A stretch of DNA of 64,000 nucleotides from Gammaproteobacteria bacterium HGW-Gammaproteobacteria-13 (GCA_002840155.1 PGZH01000009.1:1-64000), one strand, 5' to 3'; counted from the stretch's first letter, positions 46,788 to 57,803 are shown. Made by a program: numbers and translations. Notes: generated from the sequence alone by a model not told the origin.

Positions 46788-46815
46788 ATCATAGGTTTGT
46801 AATTGTACAAGTCAA
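46788..46815 (-). promoter_or_regulatory. Sigma-70 promoter of the nine-gene photolyase operon
   Basis: On the minus strand, -35 TTGACT (46815-46810) and -10 TATGAT (46793-46788) are 16 bases apart. The -35 lies between the two half-sites of operator B, and one half-site lies in the spacer, so a bound regulator should block polymerase. Transcription would start near 46781, giving a leader of about 50 bases. Confidence 0.7.
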
Positions 46816-46827
46816 TATTTTTGTACA
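46804..46827. promoter_or_regulatory. Operator B: TGTACA-N12-TGTACA
   Basis: Half-sites at 46804 and 46822, same 18-base period as operator A and exactly 50 bases from it. It overlaps the -35 region of the promoter. The likely ligand is the LitR-like regulator encoded in the operon. Confidence 0.8.
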
Positions 46828-46856
46828 ACTACTGTAGGGTTTTGTGTGTAAGCCTG

Positions 46857-48091
<1,235 letters not shown>

Positions 48092-48135
48092 CTACCTCGT
48101 GTTTTCAAGCGTTAGGCTACGCTTTAGACAAAAGC

Positions 48136-48159
48136 TATACAATATGGTTTTTGTGTATA
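48136..48159. promoter_or_regulatory. Operator C: TATACA-N12-TGTATA
   Basis: Half-sites TATACA (48136) and TGTATA (48154) form an inverted repeat with the same 18-base period as operators A and B. The site is 47 bases upstream of the renalase-like start. No clear -35/-10 pair can be seen around it. It could also affect the divergent epimerase gene and hemH. Confidence 0.6.
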
Positions 48160-48282
48160 AGCTATGCCGGAGTCGATCCTGCCTTCCTATAGTTAAGACA
48201 ACCTGCAGCCGGATTGAAGCCACAAACGGTATTAATCCGTCGATTGTTAGCAACTATGCAAAGGTCATGCGAGGGCATTGTT

Positions 48283-49188
48283 ATGCACATTCTTCTGACA
48301 GGCGGAACCGGTTTGATCGGGCGCGCGCTGTGCCGCCACTGGTTGCAGCAAGGCCACCAATTAACGGTGTGGAGCCGCAGGCCCGAGCAGGTCGCGGTCC
48401 TGTGTGGCGACGCGGTGCGCGGTATTGGCCGGCTCGAAGAGCTGGCTGAAGAACCCTTGGATGCCGTGGTTAATCTGGCCGGTGCACCGATTGCCGACCG
48501 GCCCTGGACGCGTAAACGCAAGGCGCTGCTGTGGGCCAGCCGGATTGGCCTGACCGAACAGCTGCTGGCTTGGCTGGAGAGTCGTGAGCACAAACCGAAG
48601 GTATTGTTATCCGGTTCGGCGGTGGGCTGGTACGGCGATGGCGGTGAGCGCGAGCTGCATGAGGATTCGCCGCCAGTGAGTGAGGATTTTGCCGCGCAGC
48701 TGTGTGGCGCCTGGGAAGAAACTGCCCAGCGCGCCGAGGATTTAGGCATCCGTGTGGTGCTGCTGCGCACCGGGCTGGTGCTGGCCCGTGACGGCGGGCT
48801 GCTCAAGCGTCTGCTGCTGCCGTTCAAGCTCGGTTTGGGCGGCCCGCTGGGCAATGGTCGGCAGTGGATGCCATGGATTCATCTGGCGGATCAAATCGCT
48901 CTGATTGATTTTCTCCTGCAGCAGGACTCGGCTCGCGGTCCTTATAATGCCTGCGCACCGACGCCTGAGCGTAACCGCGCCTTCAGCCAGGCCTTGGGCC
49001 GCGAGCTGCACCGCCCGGCCTTTATGCCGGCCCCGGCCTTTGCCCTGCGTGCGCTGCTGGGGGAGCTGTCGGTATTGCTGCTCGGTGGCCAGCGCGCGAT
49101 GCCGACGCGTTTGCAGGAGGCTGGCTTCAGTTTTCGTTTTACTCATTTGGATGTGGCCCTGGCAGATTTGCTCGGCCAACCTGACTAG
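48283..49188 (+). CDS. TIGR01777-family epimerase-like oxidoreductase
   Basis: This 301-residue extended-SDR protein starts [17 protein letters not shown], with [21 protein letters not shown] and [20 protein letters not shown], the TIGR01777/YfcH family, plus the C-terminal DUF1731 segment. Substrate is unknown. GAGGG precedes the ATG. It is followed 8 bases later by hemH, a common pairing in pseudomonads, and is divergent from the renalase-like gene across operator C. Confidence 0.9.
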   Translation: MHILLTGGTGLIGRALCRHWLQQGHQLTVWSRRPEQVAVLCGDAVRGIGRLEELAEEPLDAVVNLAGAPIADRPWTRKRKALLWASRIGLTEQLLAWLESREHKPKVLLSGSAVGWYGDGGERELHEDSPPVSEDFAAQLCGAWEETAQRAEDLGIRVVLLRTGLVLARDGGLLKRLLLPFKLGLGGPLGNGRQWMPWIHLADQIALIDFLLQQDSARGPYNACAPTPERNRAFSQALGRELHRPAFMPAPAFALRALLGELSVLLLGGQRAMPTRLQEAGFSFRFTHLDVALADLLGQPD

Positions 49189-49196
49189 GACTTTGC

Positions 49197-50219
49197 ATGA
49201 CCGATCACGCCTTGCTGTTGGTAAACCTGGGCTCGCCGGCCTCCACTGACGTGGCTGATGTGCGCCGTTACCTCAACCAGTTTCTGATGGACCCCTATGT
49301 CGTCGATCTGCCCTGGCCGCTGCGGCGTCTGCTGGTTTCGCTGATTCTGATCAAGCGTCCGGCCGCCTCGGCGCATGCCTACGCCTCGATCTGGTGGGAA
49401 GATGGCTCGCCGCTGGTGGTGCTGAGTAAGCGTCTGCATCAGGCGATGAAGGCGTCTTGGACCCACGGTCCGGTGGAATTGGCCATGCGCTATGGCGAGC
49501 CGTCGTTGCAAACCGTGCTGACCCGCCTGGCCGCCCAGGGCATCAAACAGGTCACCCTGGCGCCGCTGTACCCGCAGTTTGCCGACAGCACCACCACCAC
49601 GGTGATCGAAGAGGCGCGGCGGGTGGTGCGTGAGCAGCAACTGCCGATTCGCTTTTCCATCCTGCCGCCGTTCTACGATCAGCCGGAATACCTGGATGCC
49701 CTGGTCGACAGCGCCAAGCCGTATCTTGAGCAGGATTTCGACCATCTGCTGCTGAGTTTCCACGGCCTGCCGGAACGCCATCTGCACAAGCTCGACCCCA
49801 GCAATCACTGCCTGAAAGGTGATGATTGCTGCCGCACTGCCGCGCCCGAAGTGCTGGCGACCTGTTATCGCGCTCAGTGCCTGCGCAGCGCCGAGCTGTT
49901 CGCTCAGCGCATGGGGCTTAAGCCCGAGCAGTGGTCGGTGTCGTTCCAGTCACGCCTGGGCCGCGCCAAGTGGATCGAACCCTACACCGAGGCGCGCCTC
50001 GATGAACTGGCCAAACAGGGGGTGAAGAAGTTGCTGGTGATGTGCCCGGCCTTTGTCGCCGATTGCATCGAAACCCTGGAAGAAATCGGCGACCGTGGTC
50101 GCGAGCAGTTTGTCGAAGCCGGCGGCGAGAGCCTGCAGCTGGTGCCGTGCCTGAATGACCATCCTAGTTGGGTCGCCGCCCTAAAAACTTTGAGTGAGCG
50201 CGCTCCACTGATGCTCTAA
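49197..50219 (+). CDS. hemH: Ferrochelatase
   Basis: This 340-residue enzyme inserts Fe(II) into protoporphyrin IX to make haem. Family blocks: [10 protein letters not shown] at the start, SFHGLPERH with the catalytic His at about residue 189, VSFQSRLG and [15 protein letters not shown] with the conserved acidic residues. It follows the epimerase gene closely. Because free porphyrins are photosensitisers, its place beside a light-responsive regulon is sensible. Confidence 0.96.
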   Translation: MTDHALLLVNLGSPASTDVADVRRYLNQFLMDPYVVDLPWPLRRLLVSLILIKRPAASAHAYASIWWEDGSPLVVLSKRLHQAMKASWTHGPVELAMRYGEPSLQTVLTRLAAQGIKQVTLAPLYPQFADSTTTTVIEEARRVVREQQLPIRFSILPPFYDQPEYLDALVDSAKPYLEQDFDHLLLSFHGLPERHLHKLDPSNHCLKGDDCCRTAAPEVLATCYRAQCLRSAELFAQRMGLKPEQWSVSFQSRLGRAKWIEPYTEARLDELAKQGVKKLLVMCPAFVADCIETLEEIGDRGREQFVEAGGESLQLVPCLNDHPSWVAALKTLSERAPLML

Positions 50220-50375
50220 CCGAATAGGGCGCGGCTGTCATTCGCTCGAAGGGATGCCGCGCATTCGCCTCACTGATAACACCTAAGGGCGATACTCATC
50301 GCCTTGTATATCGGCCTAAGCTGGCAGCTCTTTCAACCGTCGTGCACCGCACCAACGGTGCCGAGGAGACTGCCA

Positions 50376-51707
50376 GTGCCCAACAACAATAACGGCTATC
50401 CCTCTGCTACCCGCGCCTGGGTAACTGTCGCCATCCTGATGGTGGCGTACGTGCTGTCGTTTATCGACCGGCAGATTCTTAATCTGCTGGTTGGCCCGAT
50501 CCGCCGTGATCTGATGATCAGTGACACGCAGATGAGCCTGTTGATGGGCCTGTCCTTTGCGCTGTTCTACACCGTATGCGGCATCCCCCTGGGCCGACTG
50601 GCCGATACCAAGAGCCGCCGTGGGCTGATCGCCATCGGCGTGCTGTTCTGGAGTGCGGCCACCGCTGCCTGCGGCATGGCCAAGCTGTACTGGCAGTTTC
50701 TGCTCTGCCGCATCGGTGTTGGCGTCGGCGAGGCGGCGCTGTCGCCGGCGGCCTACTCGCTGATTGCCGACAGCTTCCCGGCCGAGCGCCGCGCTACCGC
50801 GATCAGCGTGTATTCCATGGGGGTTTACCTCGGCTCTGGTCTGGCCTTTCTGCTCGGCGGCCTGGTGATCCAGTTCGCCTCGGCGCAGGGGGATGTGACG
50901 TTACCGGTGTTTGGTGAAGTGCGTCCCTGGCAGCTGATCTTTCTGATTCTTGGTGCGGCGGGGATTCTCTTTACCCTGCTCCTGCTGGCGGTCAAGGAAC
51001 CCGTGCGGCGCGGCGTTGGTGCCGGTATCGCGGTGCCGCTGGCGGATGTTGGCCGCTATATCCGCGCCAACCGGCGTACCGTGCTGTGTCATAACTTCGG
51101 TTTTGCCGGCCTGGCGTTTGCCGGTTACGGCAGCGCGGCCTGGATTCCGACCTTCTTTATCCGCACCTATGGCTGGGATGCCGGCCAGGTCGGCATCGTT
51201 TACGGCAGCATTGTTGCGGTATTTGGTTGCTTGGGTATCGTCTTTGGCGGCCGTTTGGCCGACTGGATGGCCAAGCGCGGCAGCAGCGACGCCAATATGC
51301 GCGTCGGCCTGTATGCGGCCATCGGCGCGGTGCCTTGTGTACTGGCCTTCCCGCTGATGGAAACGGCGTTGTGGGCAGCGATTCTCACCGCGCCGGCGGT
51401 GTTTTTCCTGAGCATGCCGTTTGGCGTGGCGCCGGCGGCGATTCAGGAAATCATGCCCAACTCGATGCGTGGCCAGGCCTCGGCGATCTACCTGTTTGTG
51501 ATCACCCTGATCGGCCTGGGTATTGGCCCGACGGCGGTGGCGCTGGTGACTGACTACGTGTTTGCCGATGACATGGCGCTGCGTTACTCGCTGCTGATTG
51601 TCACCAGCATCGCCGTGTTCAGCTCCATCGTGCTGCTGAGCATGAGCCTTAAGCCCTATCGCGAGAGTGTGGTGCGGTTGCAGCAGTGGTCGGCTAATCC
51701 GGCCTGA
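50376..51707 (+). CDS. MFS permease, spinster-like
   Basis: This 443-residue inner-membrane transporter has twelve helices. The first helix ends with FIDRQILNLLVGPI, typical of the spinster-type branch, and GRLADTKSRRG is the loop 2-3 MFS signature. The start is a GTG at 50376 with GAGGAG seven bases before it; the frame is open upstream to 50304. Substrate is unknown. A good terminator follows. Confidence 0.88.
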   Translation: MPNNNNGYPSATRAWVTVAILMVAYVLSFIDRQILNLLVGPIRRDLMISDTQMSLLMGLSFALFYTVCGIPLGRLADTKSRRGLIAIGVLFWSAATAACGMAKLYWQFLLCRIGVGVGEAALSPAAYSLIADSFPAERRATAISVYSMGVYLGSGLAFLLGGLVIQFASAQGDVTLPVFGEVRPWQLIFLILGAAGILFTLLLLAVKEPVRRGVGAGIAVPLADVGRYIRANRRTVLCHNFGFAGLAFAGYGSAAWIPTFFIRTYGWDAGQVGIVYGSIVAVFGCLGIVFGGRLADWMAKRGSSDANMRVGLYAAIGAVPCVLAFPLMETALWAAILTAPAVFFLSMPFGVAPAAIQEIMPNSMRGQASAIYLFVITLIGLGIGPTAVALVTDYVFADDMALRYSLLIVTSIAVFSSIVLLSMSLKPYRESVVRLQQWSANPA

Positions 51708-51746
51708 GCCGGGCTAGCAATCGCGTAATACTGTTCACTTAAGAAA

Positions 51747-51784
51747 AATGCCGCTTCCCTGTTACAGGCAAGCGGCATTCTTTT
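51747..51784. terminator. Rho-independent terminator, bidirectional
   Basis: Perfect stem AATGCCGCTT / AAGCGGCATT with a 13-base loop, preceded by AAA and followed by CTTTT. It lies between the MFS gene and convergent uraA and can serve both. Confidence 0.9.
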
Positions 51785-51795
51785 GCGCTTAGAAC

Positions 51796-51863
51796 CGTAG
51801 GATGGGTGATAACCCATCGGCCAATTGATGCGTTATCACCTAGGCGGCTCCACCCATCCTACG
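51796..51863. repeat. Palindromic intergenic repeat (GTAGGATGGG family)
   Basis: CGTAGGATGGGTGATAACCC at the left is matched by GTTATCACC... CCACCCATCCTACG at the right. The inner arms (GTGATAAC / GTTATCAC) pair perfectly. It is a longer form of the element at 16714. Confidence 0.85.
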
Positions 51864-51919
51864 TCTTGGCTCAACAACCAAGGCTCTCTAATACAGTTAA
51901 CCGCTTAAACGGTTGCGAG

Positions 51920-53188
51920 CTACAAATCCGGCTCTTCCAGCACGGTCTTGCTGCGCCAGCCTTGGCCACCCGGCAACACCAGGTTAAGTACCAGGGCGCA
52001 GATGGCGCACAGGGAAATGCCGGAGAGGGCGAAGTCGCTGTTGCCGATCACCATGCCGCCGATACCAAACACCAGGGTCACCGAAACAATGATCAGGTTG
52101 CGCGCTTCGGACAGATCGACTTGGTGACGGATCAGGGTGTTCAAACCGACCACCGCGATGGAGCCGAACAGTAGGCAGAGAATGCCGCCCATCACCGGAA
52201 CCGGAATGCTCTGCAGCGCGGTGCCGAACTTGCCGACAAAGGCCAGGCCGATGGCGAAGCAGGCCGCCCAGGTCATGATCTTCGGGTTGTAGTTCTTGGT
52301 CAGCATTACCGCACCGGTAACTTCTGCATAGGTGGTGTTCGGTGGGCCGCCGAACAGGCCGGCGGCCGAGGTGGCCAGGCCGTCGCCAAGCAGGGTGCGG
52401 TGCAGGCCGGGCTTCTTGATAAAGTTTTTGCCGGTCACACTGCCGATCGCTACCACGCCGCCGATATGCTCGATGGCCGGTGCCAGCGCCACCGGGACGA
52501 TGTAGAGAATCGCACCCCAGTGCAGCTCAGGTGTCACGAACGCCGGAATCGCCAGCCAGGGTGCGGCCGCGACATTGCTGGTGTCGATCACCCCGCAGAA
52601 CGCCGCGACGATGCAGCCGACTATGATCCCCGCGAGGATCGGCACCAGGCGCAGCAGGCCACGGCCCATGGCGGCAACCAGTACAGTGGTGACCAGCGCC
52701 GACATGGAAATCAACATGGCGGTTTCATACGGCACCAGTTGCGCACTGCCATCGCCGGCCTTGCCCATGGCCATGTTCACCGCCACTGGCGACAGCGCCA
52801 GGCCGATGGAAATGATCACCGGGGCAATCACCACTGGCGGCAGCAGGCGGTCGATAAAGCCCGCACCTTTAACCCGCACCACGGCGCTGAGCAGGATATA
52901 CACCAGGCCCGAGGCAACGATGCCGCCGAGCACGGCGGGCAGGCCGAACTCACCTTTAGCGGCGAGAATCGGCGCGATAAAGGCAAAGCTGGAGGCGAGA
53001 AATACTGGCACCTGGCGACCGGTGACCAGTTGGAACAGCAGGGTGCCGATACCGGCGGTGAACAGCGCAACGTTGGGGTCCATGCCGGTGATCAGCGGCA
53101 TCAACACCAGGGCGCCGAAGGCCACAAACAGCATCTGCGCGCCGGAAATGCCCTGGCGCCAGAGTGGATCGTTATATTCGTCCTGCAT
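51920..53188 (-). CDS. uraA: Uracil permease (nucleobase:cation symporter-2 family)
   Basis: This 422-residue membrane protein has about fourteen helices and the UraA/NCS2 pattern: SSFAFIAPILA near residue 65, APAIEHIGGVVAIG with the conserved Glu at about 240, and GLFGGPPNTTYAEVTGA at about 290. It imports uracil with protons. It follows upp by two bases on the same strand, so uptake and conversion to UMP are one operon. Confidence 0.93.
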   Translation of the reverse strand: MQDEYNDPLWRQGISGAQMLFVAFGALVLMPLITGMDPNVALFTAGIGTLLFQLVTGRQVPVFLASSFAFIAPILAAKGEFGLPAVLGGIVASGLVYILLSAVVRVKGAGFIDRLLPPVVIAPVIISIGLALSPVAVNMAMGKAGDGSAQLVPYETAMLISMSALVTTVLVAAMGRGLLRLVPILAGIIVGCIVAAFCGVIDTSNVAAAPWLAIPAFVTPELHWGAILYIVPVALAPAIEHIGGVVAIGSVTGKNFIKKPGLHRTLLGDGLATSAAGLFGGPPNTTYAEVTGAVMLTKNYNPKIMTWAACFAIGLAFVGKFGTALQSIPVPVMGGILCLLFGSIAVVGLNTLIRHQVDLSEARNLIIVSVTLVFGIGGMVIGNSDFALSGISLCAICALVLNLVLPGGQGWRSKTVLEEPDL

Positions 53189-53190
53189 GC

Positions 53191-53829
53191 TTACGCGTCC
53201 TTCTGTTTGGTGCCGAAGATCTTGTCGCCGGCATCACCGAGGCCGGGAATGATGTAGCCGTGTTCGTTCAGGCGCTCGTCAATGGAGGCGGTGAAAATCA
53301 GCACATCCGGGTGCGCGTCGTTGACCACCTTGATCCCTTCCGGGGCGGCGACCAGCACCATGGCGCGAATATCCTTGCAGCCGGCTTTTTTCAGCAGGTC
53401 GATGGTGGCAACCATCGAACCTCCGGTGGCAAGCATCGGGTCGATGATCATCGCCAGGCGCTCGTCGATTTCCGGCACCAGCTTTTCCAGGTAGGTGTGT
53501 GCCTGCAGCGTCTCTTCGTTGCGCGCCACGCCCACGGCGCTGACTTTGGCGCCTGGAATCAGGCTGAGCACGCCTTCGAGCATGCCGATGCCGGCGCGCA
53601 GGATCGGCACTACGGTGATTTTCTTACCGGAGATTTTTTCCACCTGCACGGTGCCGCACCAGCCTTCGATCTCGCAGTTTTCCAGCGGCAGATCCTTGGT
53701 TGCCTCGTAAGTCAGCAGCGCGCCGACTTCCTGGGCCAGCTCACGAAAGTTCTTCGTGCTGATATCGGCGCGGCGCATCAGGCCGAGTTTGTGGCGGATC
53801 AGCGGGTGGCGGATCTCGAGGATGGGCAT
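53191..53829 (-). CDS. upp: Uracil phosphoribosyltransferase
   Basis: This 212-residue enzyme makes UMP from uracil and PRPP. The PRPP-binding loop is [12 protein letters not shown] at about 127 and the C-terminus [14 protein letters not shown] is typical. GGAG precedes the ATG. It is the first gene of upp-uraA and is divergent from the hypoxanthine phosphoribosyltransferase gene; the 246-base region between them holds short palindromes but no operator I can name. Confidence 0.96.
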   Translation of the reverse strand: MPILEIRHPLIRHKLGLMRRADISTKNFRELAQEVGALLTYEATKDLPLENCEIEGWCGTVQVEKISGKKITVVPILRAGIGMLEGVLSLIPGAKVSAVGVARNEETLQAHTYLEKLVPEIDERLAMIIDPMLATGGSMVATIDLLKKAGCKDIRAMVLVAAPEGIKVVNDAHPDVLIFTASIDERLNEHGYIIPGLGDAGDKIFGTKQKDA

Positions 53830-54075
53830 GGCGGGGTCTCCGGCAGGACGGGCGAAAAATTGCGTTAGATTAAAGCATTGGCTATGCCAAGTGCTGGGCC
53901 AAAATGGCCTAATGTCGCTAAATAGCGGCTAACGTGTCGCCGCTTGCGGGCAATTGCCGCAGTTGGTCTGTCGGGGCTTGCTCTGCATGGCGCAGATGCG
54001 TACCTTTGCCGGCTTTTATTTTGACGCATTGATCAGCTTTCTGGTCTGGCCGTCCCGCTCCCAAGAGGAAACAGC

Positions 54076-54633
54076 ATGTCCGTCGATCTCGCGCATATCC
54101 GCCAAGTTATGGCTGAAGCCGATTGCCTGCACAGCAATGCCGAGGTCGAGGTGGCTATCGACGCCATGGCGGCGGCCATCAACAGCGAGATGGCCGACAG
54201 CAATCCTGTAGTGTTCTGCGTGATGAACGGCGGGCTGATCTTCTCCGGCAAGCTGCTGCCCAAGCTCAACTTCCCGCTGGAATTGTCCTATCTGCACGCC
54301 ACTCGCTACCGCAATGAAACCAGCGGCGGCGAGCTGTTCTGGAAGGCCAAGCCGGAAATCTCCTTTATCGACCGCGACGTGCTGATCATCGACGACATCC
54401 TCGATGAAGGGCACACCCTCGGTGCAATCATCGACTTTTGCCGGCATGCCGGTGCCAAGAACGTGCGCATCGCTGTGCTGGTAGACAAGACCCACGACCG
54501 CAAGGCACGCCCGGACCTCAAGGCGGATTACGTTGGCATGTCCTGCGTTGATCGCTATGTGTTTGGCTATGGCATGGACTACAAAGGCTACTGGCGCAAT
54601 GCGCCGGGTATCTATGCAGTTAAAGGGTTGTAA
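54076..54633 (+). CDS. hpt: Hypoxanthine(-guanine) phosphoribosyltransferase
   Basis: This 185-residue purine-salvage enzyme has the PRPP motif VLIIDDILDEGHTLG at about residues 103-117 and a ribosome site GAGGAAAC before the ATG. It uses hypoxanthine and probably guanine with PRPP. It is five bases upstream of the WbuC gene and divergent from upp, so pyrimidine and purine salvage genes adjoin. Confidence 0.9.
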   Translation: MSVDLAHIRQVMAEADCLHSNAEVEVAIDAMAAAINSEMADSNPVVFCVMNGGLIFSGKLLPKLNFPLELSYLHATRYRNETSGGELFWKAKPEISFIDRDVLIIDDILDEGHTLGAIIDFCRHAGAKNVRIAVLVDKTHDRKARPDLKADYVGMSCVDRYVFGYGMDYKGYWRNAPGIYAVKGL

Positions 54634-54638
54634 GACGT

Positions 54639-55112
54639 ATGACTGAGCCACGCTTTCTCGATCAGACCCTGTTTGGCGCACTGGCCGAGCAAGCGGCGGC
54701 CAGCTCACGGCAACGCCAGCACCATAACTTCCACCAGATGGAAGAGCCCTGCCATCGCATGGCGGTGGGGCTGCAGCCGGACACCTATATCCCGCCGCAT
54801 CGCCATCTTTCGGCGGATAAGGCCGAAGCGCTGCTGGTGCTGAAAGGTCGCCTGGGCTTGCTGATCTTTAATGACAGCGGTGAGGTGCTGGATAAGCGAG
54901 TGCTGGAGGCGGGTGGCGCCTGTGTCGGCGTCGACCTGCCGCCAGAAGTGTTTCACGCCCTGGTGGTATTGGAAGCCGACAGCATTCTGTTCGAGTGCAA
55001 AGCCGGGCCCTACAAGCCGGTGGGCGAGGGCGAGCAGGCCAGCTGGGCGCCGCGTGAAGGCGAGCCTGGGGTTGCCGACTACCAAGCCTGGATGCGCGCG
55101 CAATTTAGGTAG
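54639..55112 (+). CDS. WbuC-family cupin metalloprotein
   Basis: This 157-residue protein fits the WbuC cupin family: MAVGLQPDTYIPPHRHLS supplies the metal-binding His pair, EALLVLKGRLG the second strand and VDLPPEVFHALVVLE the second motif. Function is unknown. Its TAG stop is formed by the left arm (GTAG) of a REP element, so the C-terminus may have been set by that insertion. Confidence 0.88.
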   Translation: MTEPRFLDQTLFGALAEQAAASSRQRQHHNFHQMEEPCHRMAVGLQPDTYIPPHRHLSADKAEALLVLKGRLGLLIFNDSGEVLDKRVLEAGGACVGVDLPPEVFHALVVLEADSILFECKAGPYKPVGEGEQASWAPREGEPGVADYQAWMRAQFR

Positions 55113-55175
55113 CCCGGATGCAATCCGGGAGCGGTTTATGCGGCGCCAGATTTCCCCGGATTGCATCCGGGCTAC
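55109..55175. repeat. REP palindrome (GTAGCCCGGATG family), copy 3, overlapping two stop codons
   Basis: Arms GTAGCCCGGATGCAATCCGG and CCCCGGATTGCATCCGGGCTAC face each other across a loop. The TAG of the left arm is the stop of the WbuC gene (55110-55112) and the CTA of the right arm is the stop of the SulP gene on the other strand (55172-55174). It probably also acts as a bidirectional 3'-end stabiliser. Confidence 0.9.
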
Positions 55176-56914
55176 ACGAGCTCTGCTTCCCCATCGGCCT
55201 TTGGCGCTAGCCAGCGCAGCGCTTTCTCCCTGGCCTGGGCCAGGTCGCGCACATAGGCCAGCTGTCCTTCCACTCGTACTATCCCTGCGCGGCGCAATTG
55301 CAGGCGCACCTGGGCCGTCGGCCCGCTCAATATCAGTCCGACCTGCTGCTCGCGGTAGTCGCGCAGTACGTTGTCCAGTGCGGCGATGGCGGTCATATCC
55401 AGCAGCGGCACCGCGCTGATATCGACGATCACCACCTTCACCCCTGGGGTAAAGCGTCTGAGCACGCTCAGGGCCTTTTCCGCCGCGCCAAAGAACAGCG
55501 GGCCACGAATCGCATAGGCCAGTACATGCTCGGGCAGGTCATTCAGCGCCTGGTGGAAGTGCTTGGGCAGCGCTTCGGTGTCGGTCAGGTCGCTCATGCG
55601 TTTGATAAACAGCCCGGCAGCCAGCAGCAGGCCGACGCCCACGGCCAGCACCATATCGAACAGCACGGTAAGAATCAGGCAGGTCAGCAGCACCAGCACA
55701 TCACTGCGCGGGGCGATGCGCAGGGTGTGGCGCACATGCCGCGGCTCGCTCATGTTCCACGCCACTATCAGCAGTAAGGCCGCCAGTGCGGCCATCGGCA
55801 GGTAGCTGAACAGGGGGGCGAGAAACAGGATAGCGATCAGCACCACGCCAGCGTGGGCGATAGCGGCCATCGGCGAGTAAGCCCCGGCGCGCACGTTGGC
55901 GGCGCTACGGGCAATCGCGGCGGTGGCGGTGATGCCGCCGAACAGCGGCGCAACCAGATTACCAATGCCCTGGCCGATCAGCTCGCCATTGGGGTCATGC
56001 TTGCTGCCGGTCATGCCATCGGCGACCACCGCGCAGAGCAGCGATTCAATCGCCCCGAGCATGGCGATGGCAAAGGCCGGGGCCAGCAGTTGGCGAAACA
56101 GCTCGAAACTCACCACCAGCGGTTGGCCATCTGCGCCAGGTAGCTGCCAGGGCCAGACAAAGCTCGGCAGAAACGGCGGAATACCCGGATGTACAACGCC
56201 ATCCAGGCTGTAGCTGAAGCGCTCGCCAATAGTCGCCACGGGAATCTGCAGGCTTTCCAGCAGCAGCCCGAGCAGCGCGCCGACCGTCAGCGCCATCAGA
56301 TGCCCCGGTACTTTCGGCACCCAGCGCGGCCAGATCAGCAGAGTCACCAGGCACACCAGCGCCACCAGGGTGTCACCCAGTTGCAGGCTGGGCAGGGCGT
56401 GCAGCAGGCCATTGAGCTGTTCGATGTAGTTGTTCGGTTGGCTGCCGAGCTGCAGGCCGAACAGGTCCTTGATCTGCAAGGTGGCGATCACGATGCCGAT
56501 ACCGGCGGTAAAGCCCAGCGTCACCGGGTAGGGGATAAATTCGATCAGCCGCCCGGCGCGCATCAGCCCTAGGGCAATCAGGATCAGCCCGGCCATCAGG
56601 GTGCACAGCAGCAATCCGCCGAGGCCGAACTGCTGGGTGACTGGCAGCAGAATCACCACAAAGGCGGCGGTCGGCCCAGAGACGTTAAAGCGCGAACCGC
56701 CAAACAGAGCGATCAGCGTGCCGGCAACCAGCACCGTATAAAGGCCGTGTTGCGGCGCCACGCCGACGGCAATCGCCAGGGCCATGGCCAGTGGAATGGC
56801 GATGATGCCCACCGTGACGCCAGCGCCCAGGTCGCTGCGCAGGTTTTTCCAGCCGTAGCCAGCGCGCAGGGTCTGGCGCCAGGCGGAGAACAGCGGCGGT
56901 AAGGGCAGCGACAT
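55172..56914 (-). CDS. SulP-family anion transporter with STAS domain (DauA-like)
   Basis: This 580-residue inner-membrane protein has the SulP core (about residues 20-420, with IPLAMALAIAVG in the first helix, and FNVSGPTAAFV near 75) and a C-terminal STAS domain (about 440-550, VVIVDISAVPLLDMTAIAAL). SulP proteins move sulfate, bicarbonate or dicarboxylates; the length and order resemble DauA. Its ATG lies 10 bases from a MITE-like element, and AGGGAG at the junction is the ribosome site. The stop is inside a REP element. Confidence 0.9.
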   Translation of the reverse strand: MSLPLPPLFSAWRQTLRAGYGWKNLRSDLGAGVTVGIIAIPLAMALAIAVGVAPQHGLYTVLVAGTLIALFGGSRFNVSGPTAAFVVILLPVTQQFGLGGLLLCTLMAGLILIALGLMRAGRLIEFIPYPVTLGFTAGIGIVIATLQIKDLFGLQLGSQPNNYIEQLNGLLHALPSLQLGDTLVALVCLVTLLIWPRWVPKVPGHLMALTVGALLGLLLESLQIPVATIGERFSYSLDGVVHPGIPPFLPSFVWPWQLPGADGQPLVVSFELFRQLLAPAFAIAMLGAIESLLCAVVADGMTGSKHDPNGELIGQGIGNLVAPLFGGITATAAIARSAANVRAGAYSPMAAIAHAGVVLIAILFLAPLFSYLPMAALAALLLIVAWNMSEPRHVRHTLRIAPRSDVLVLLTCLILTVLFDMVLAVGVGLLLAAGLFIKRMSDLTDTEALPKHFHQALNDLPEHVLAYAIRGPLFFGAAEKALSVLRRFTPGVKVVIVDISAVPLLDMTAIAALDNVLRDYREQQVGLILSGPTAQVRLQLRRAGIVRVEGQLAYVRDLAQAREKALRWLAPKADGEAELV

Positions 56915-56924
56915 AATGACTCCC

Positions 56925-57108
56925 TAGGGTCTGTTCCCGTTTCGTTCGCGGCCGCGCCGGAGCCTGTTTTAGCGCGAGGCAAGGCACGAGACACGAAGTT
57001 TGGTTGTTCCAAATGAGTGTCGAGAAACGCAGTATCCTGCGTCCTCCGCCTAGCCTGGCGAGATTTTGCGCAGCAACGCGGCTCGCGACGAAGCGAGAAC
57101 AGACCCTA
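56925..57108. mobile_element. MITE-like 184-bp element with terminal inverted repeats
   Basis: The ends are imperfect inverted repeats: TAGGGTCTGTTCCCGTTTCG at the left and, read from the other strand, TAGGGTCTGTTCTCGCTTCG at the right. The inside has no open frame of note and no transposase. It fills half of the 364-base gap between the SulP and PA4642-type genes and is so close to the SulP start that it must carry or replace that gene's promoter. No clear target duplication is visible. Confidence 0.7.
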
Positions 57109-57278
57109 AGGCTGGCCGCAGTATAAGGGCGGGGAGTGGTGGGCTGTGTTGACCTAAGTCGGCTGTTACCCATACGTGGCGCGTGTTAGAAGAGTCGGCT
57201 GCGTTGCATCCGTTGAGCCGTTGCCCACCCCGGAGGTACACTGCCGGCCCCGTGTGGCCTGGTTAGCTGGAGTGAACG

Positions 57279-57566
57279 ATGCGTAAAGACAAGAAACAGG
57301 TGATTGGCGAAGAGATTGGTGACGAGCCGATCAAGCTGTTCCTCAGCGTAGAACCGGCCGATGCCACGCCGCCGTCGCTGCACAAGCTGGTCAAGGCCTA
57401 CCGCGGCCTGCGTATCGATGACTTCGAGCGCTTTGTCGGCTTCTTTGTCGCAGCCGGCTACGACCTGAATGCCAAGGACGCCCAGGGCAATGACTTTATC
57501 GCGCTGATCCAGGATCAACGTTTTGCCGAACCCTACATCGACGTGATCAAAGCCGCTCGCGGCTGA
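57279..57566 (+). CDS. PA4642-family protein
   Basis: This 95-residue protein matches the small PA4642 family of pseudomonads (KDKKQVIGEEIGDE at the start, LRIDDFERFVGFFVAAGYD in the middle, QGNDFIALI later). No function is known; the length is complete. AGCTGGAG precedes the ATG. Confidence 0.9.
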   Translation: MRKDKKQVIGEEIGDEPIKLFLSVEPADATPPSLHKLVKAYRGLRIDDFERFVGFFVAAGYDLNAKDAQGNDFIALIQDQRFAEPYIDVIKAARG

Positions 57567-57653
57567 TTCAACCCTCCGCCAGGCCGCTCTTTGGCTTGGT
57601 ACTGCGCGTTGCTCTGTGCAGCGCGCTGCGCTTCATTAAATCAGCGCTTCTAT

Positions 57654-57711
57654 CGCGGGCATGGCCCGCTACTACAGTCACTGACACCTGTAGGAGCGGG
57701 CCATGCCCGCG
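57654..57711. repeat. Palindromic intergenic repeat (GCGGGCATGGCCCGC type)
   Basis: CGCGGGCATGGCCCGCT and AGCGGGCCATGCCCGCG are perfect complements separated by 24 bases. The element class (TGTAGGAGCGGGC...) is common in Pseudomonas; a degenerate relative is at 59675. Confidence 0.88.
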
Positions 57712-57803
57712 AAATCGTATGGTCGCCAGCCCTGCTCAGGCAATTACCCGCTGTGCTTCTTGCCTGTAATCACGCAAATCAATAGTGCTGGGCGAAGCGA
57801 GAC

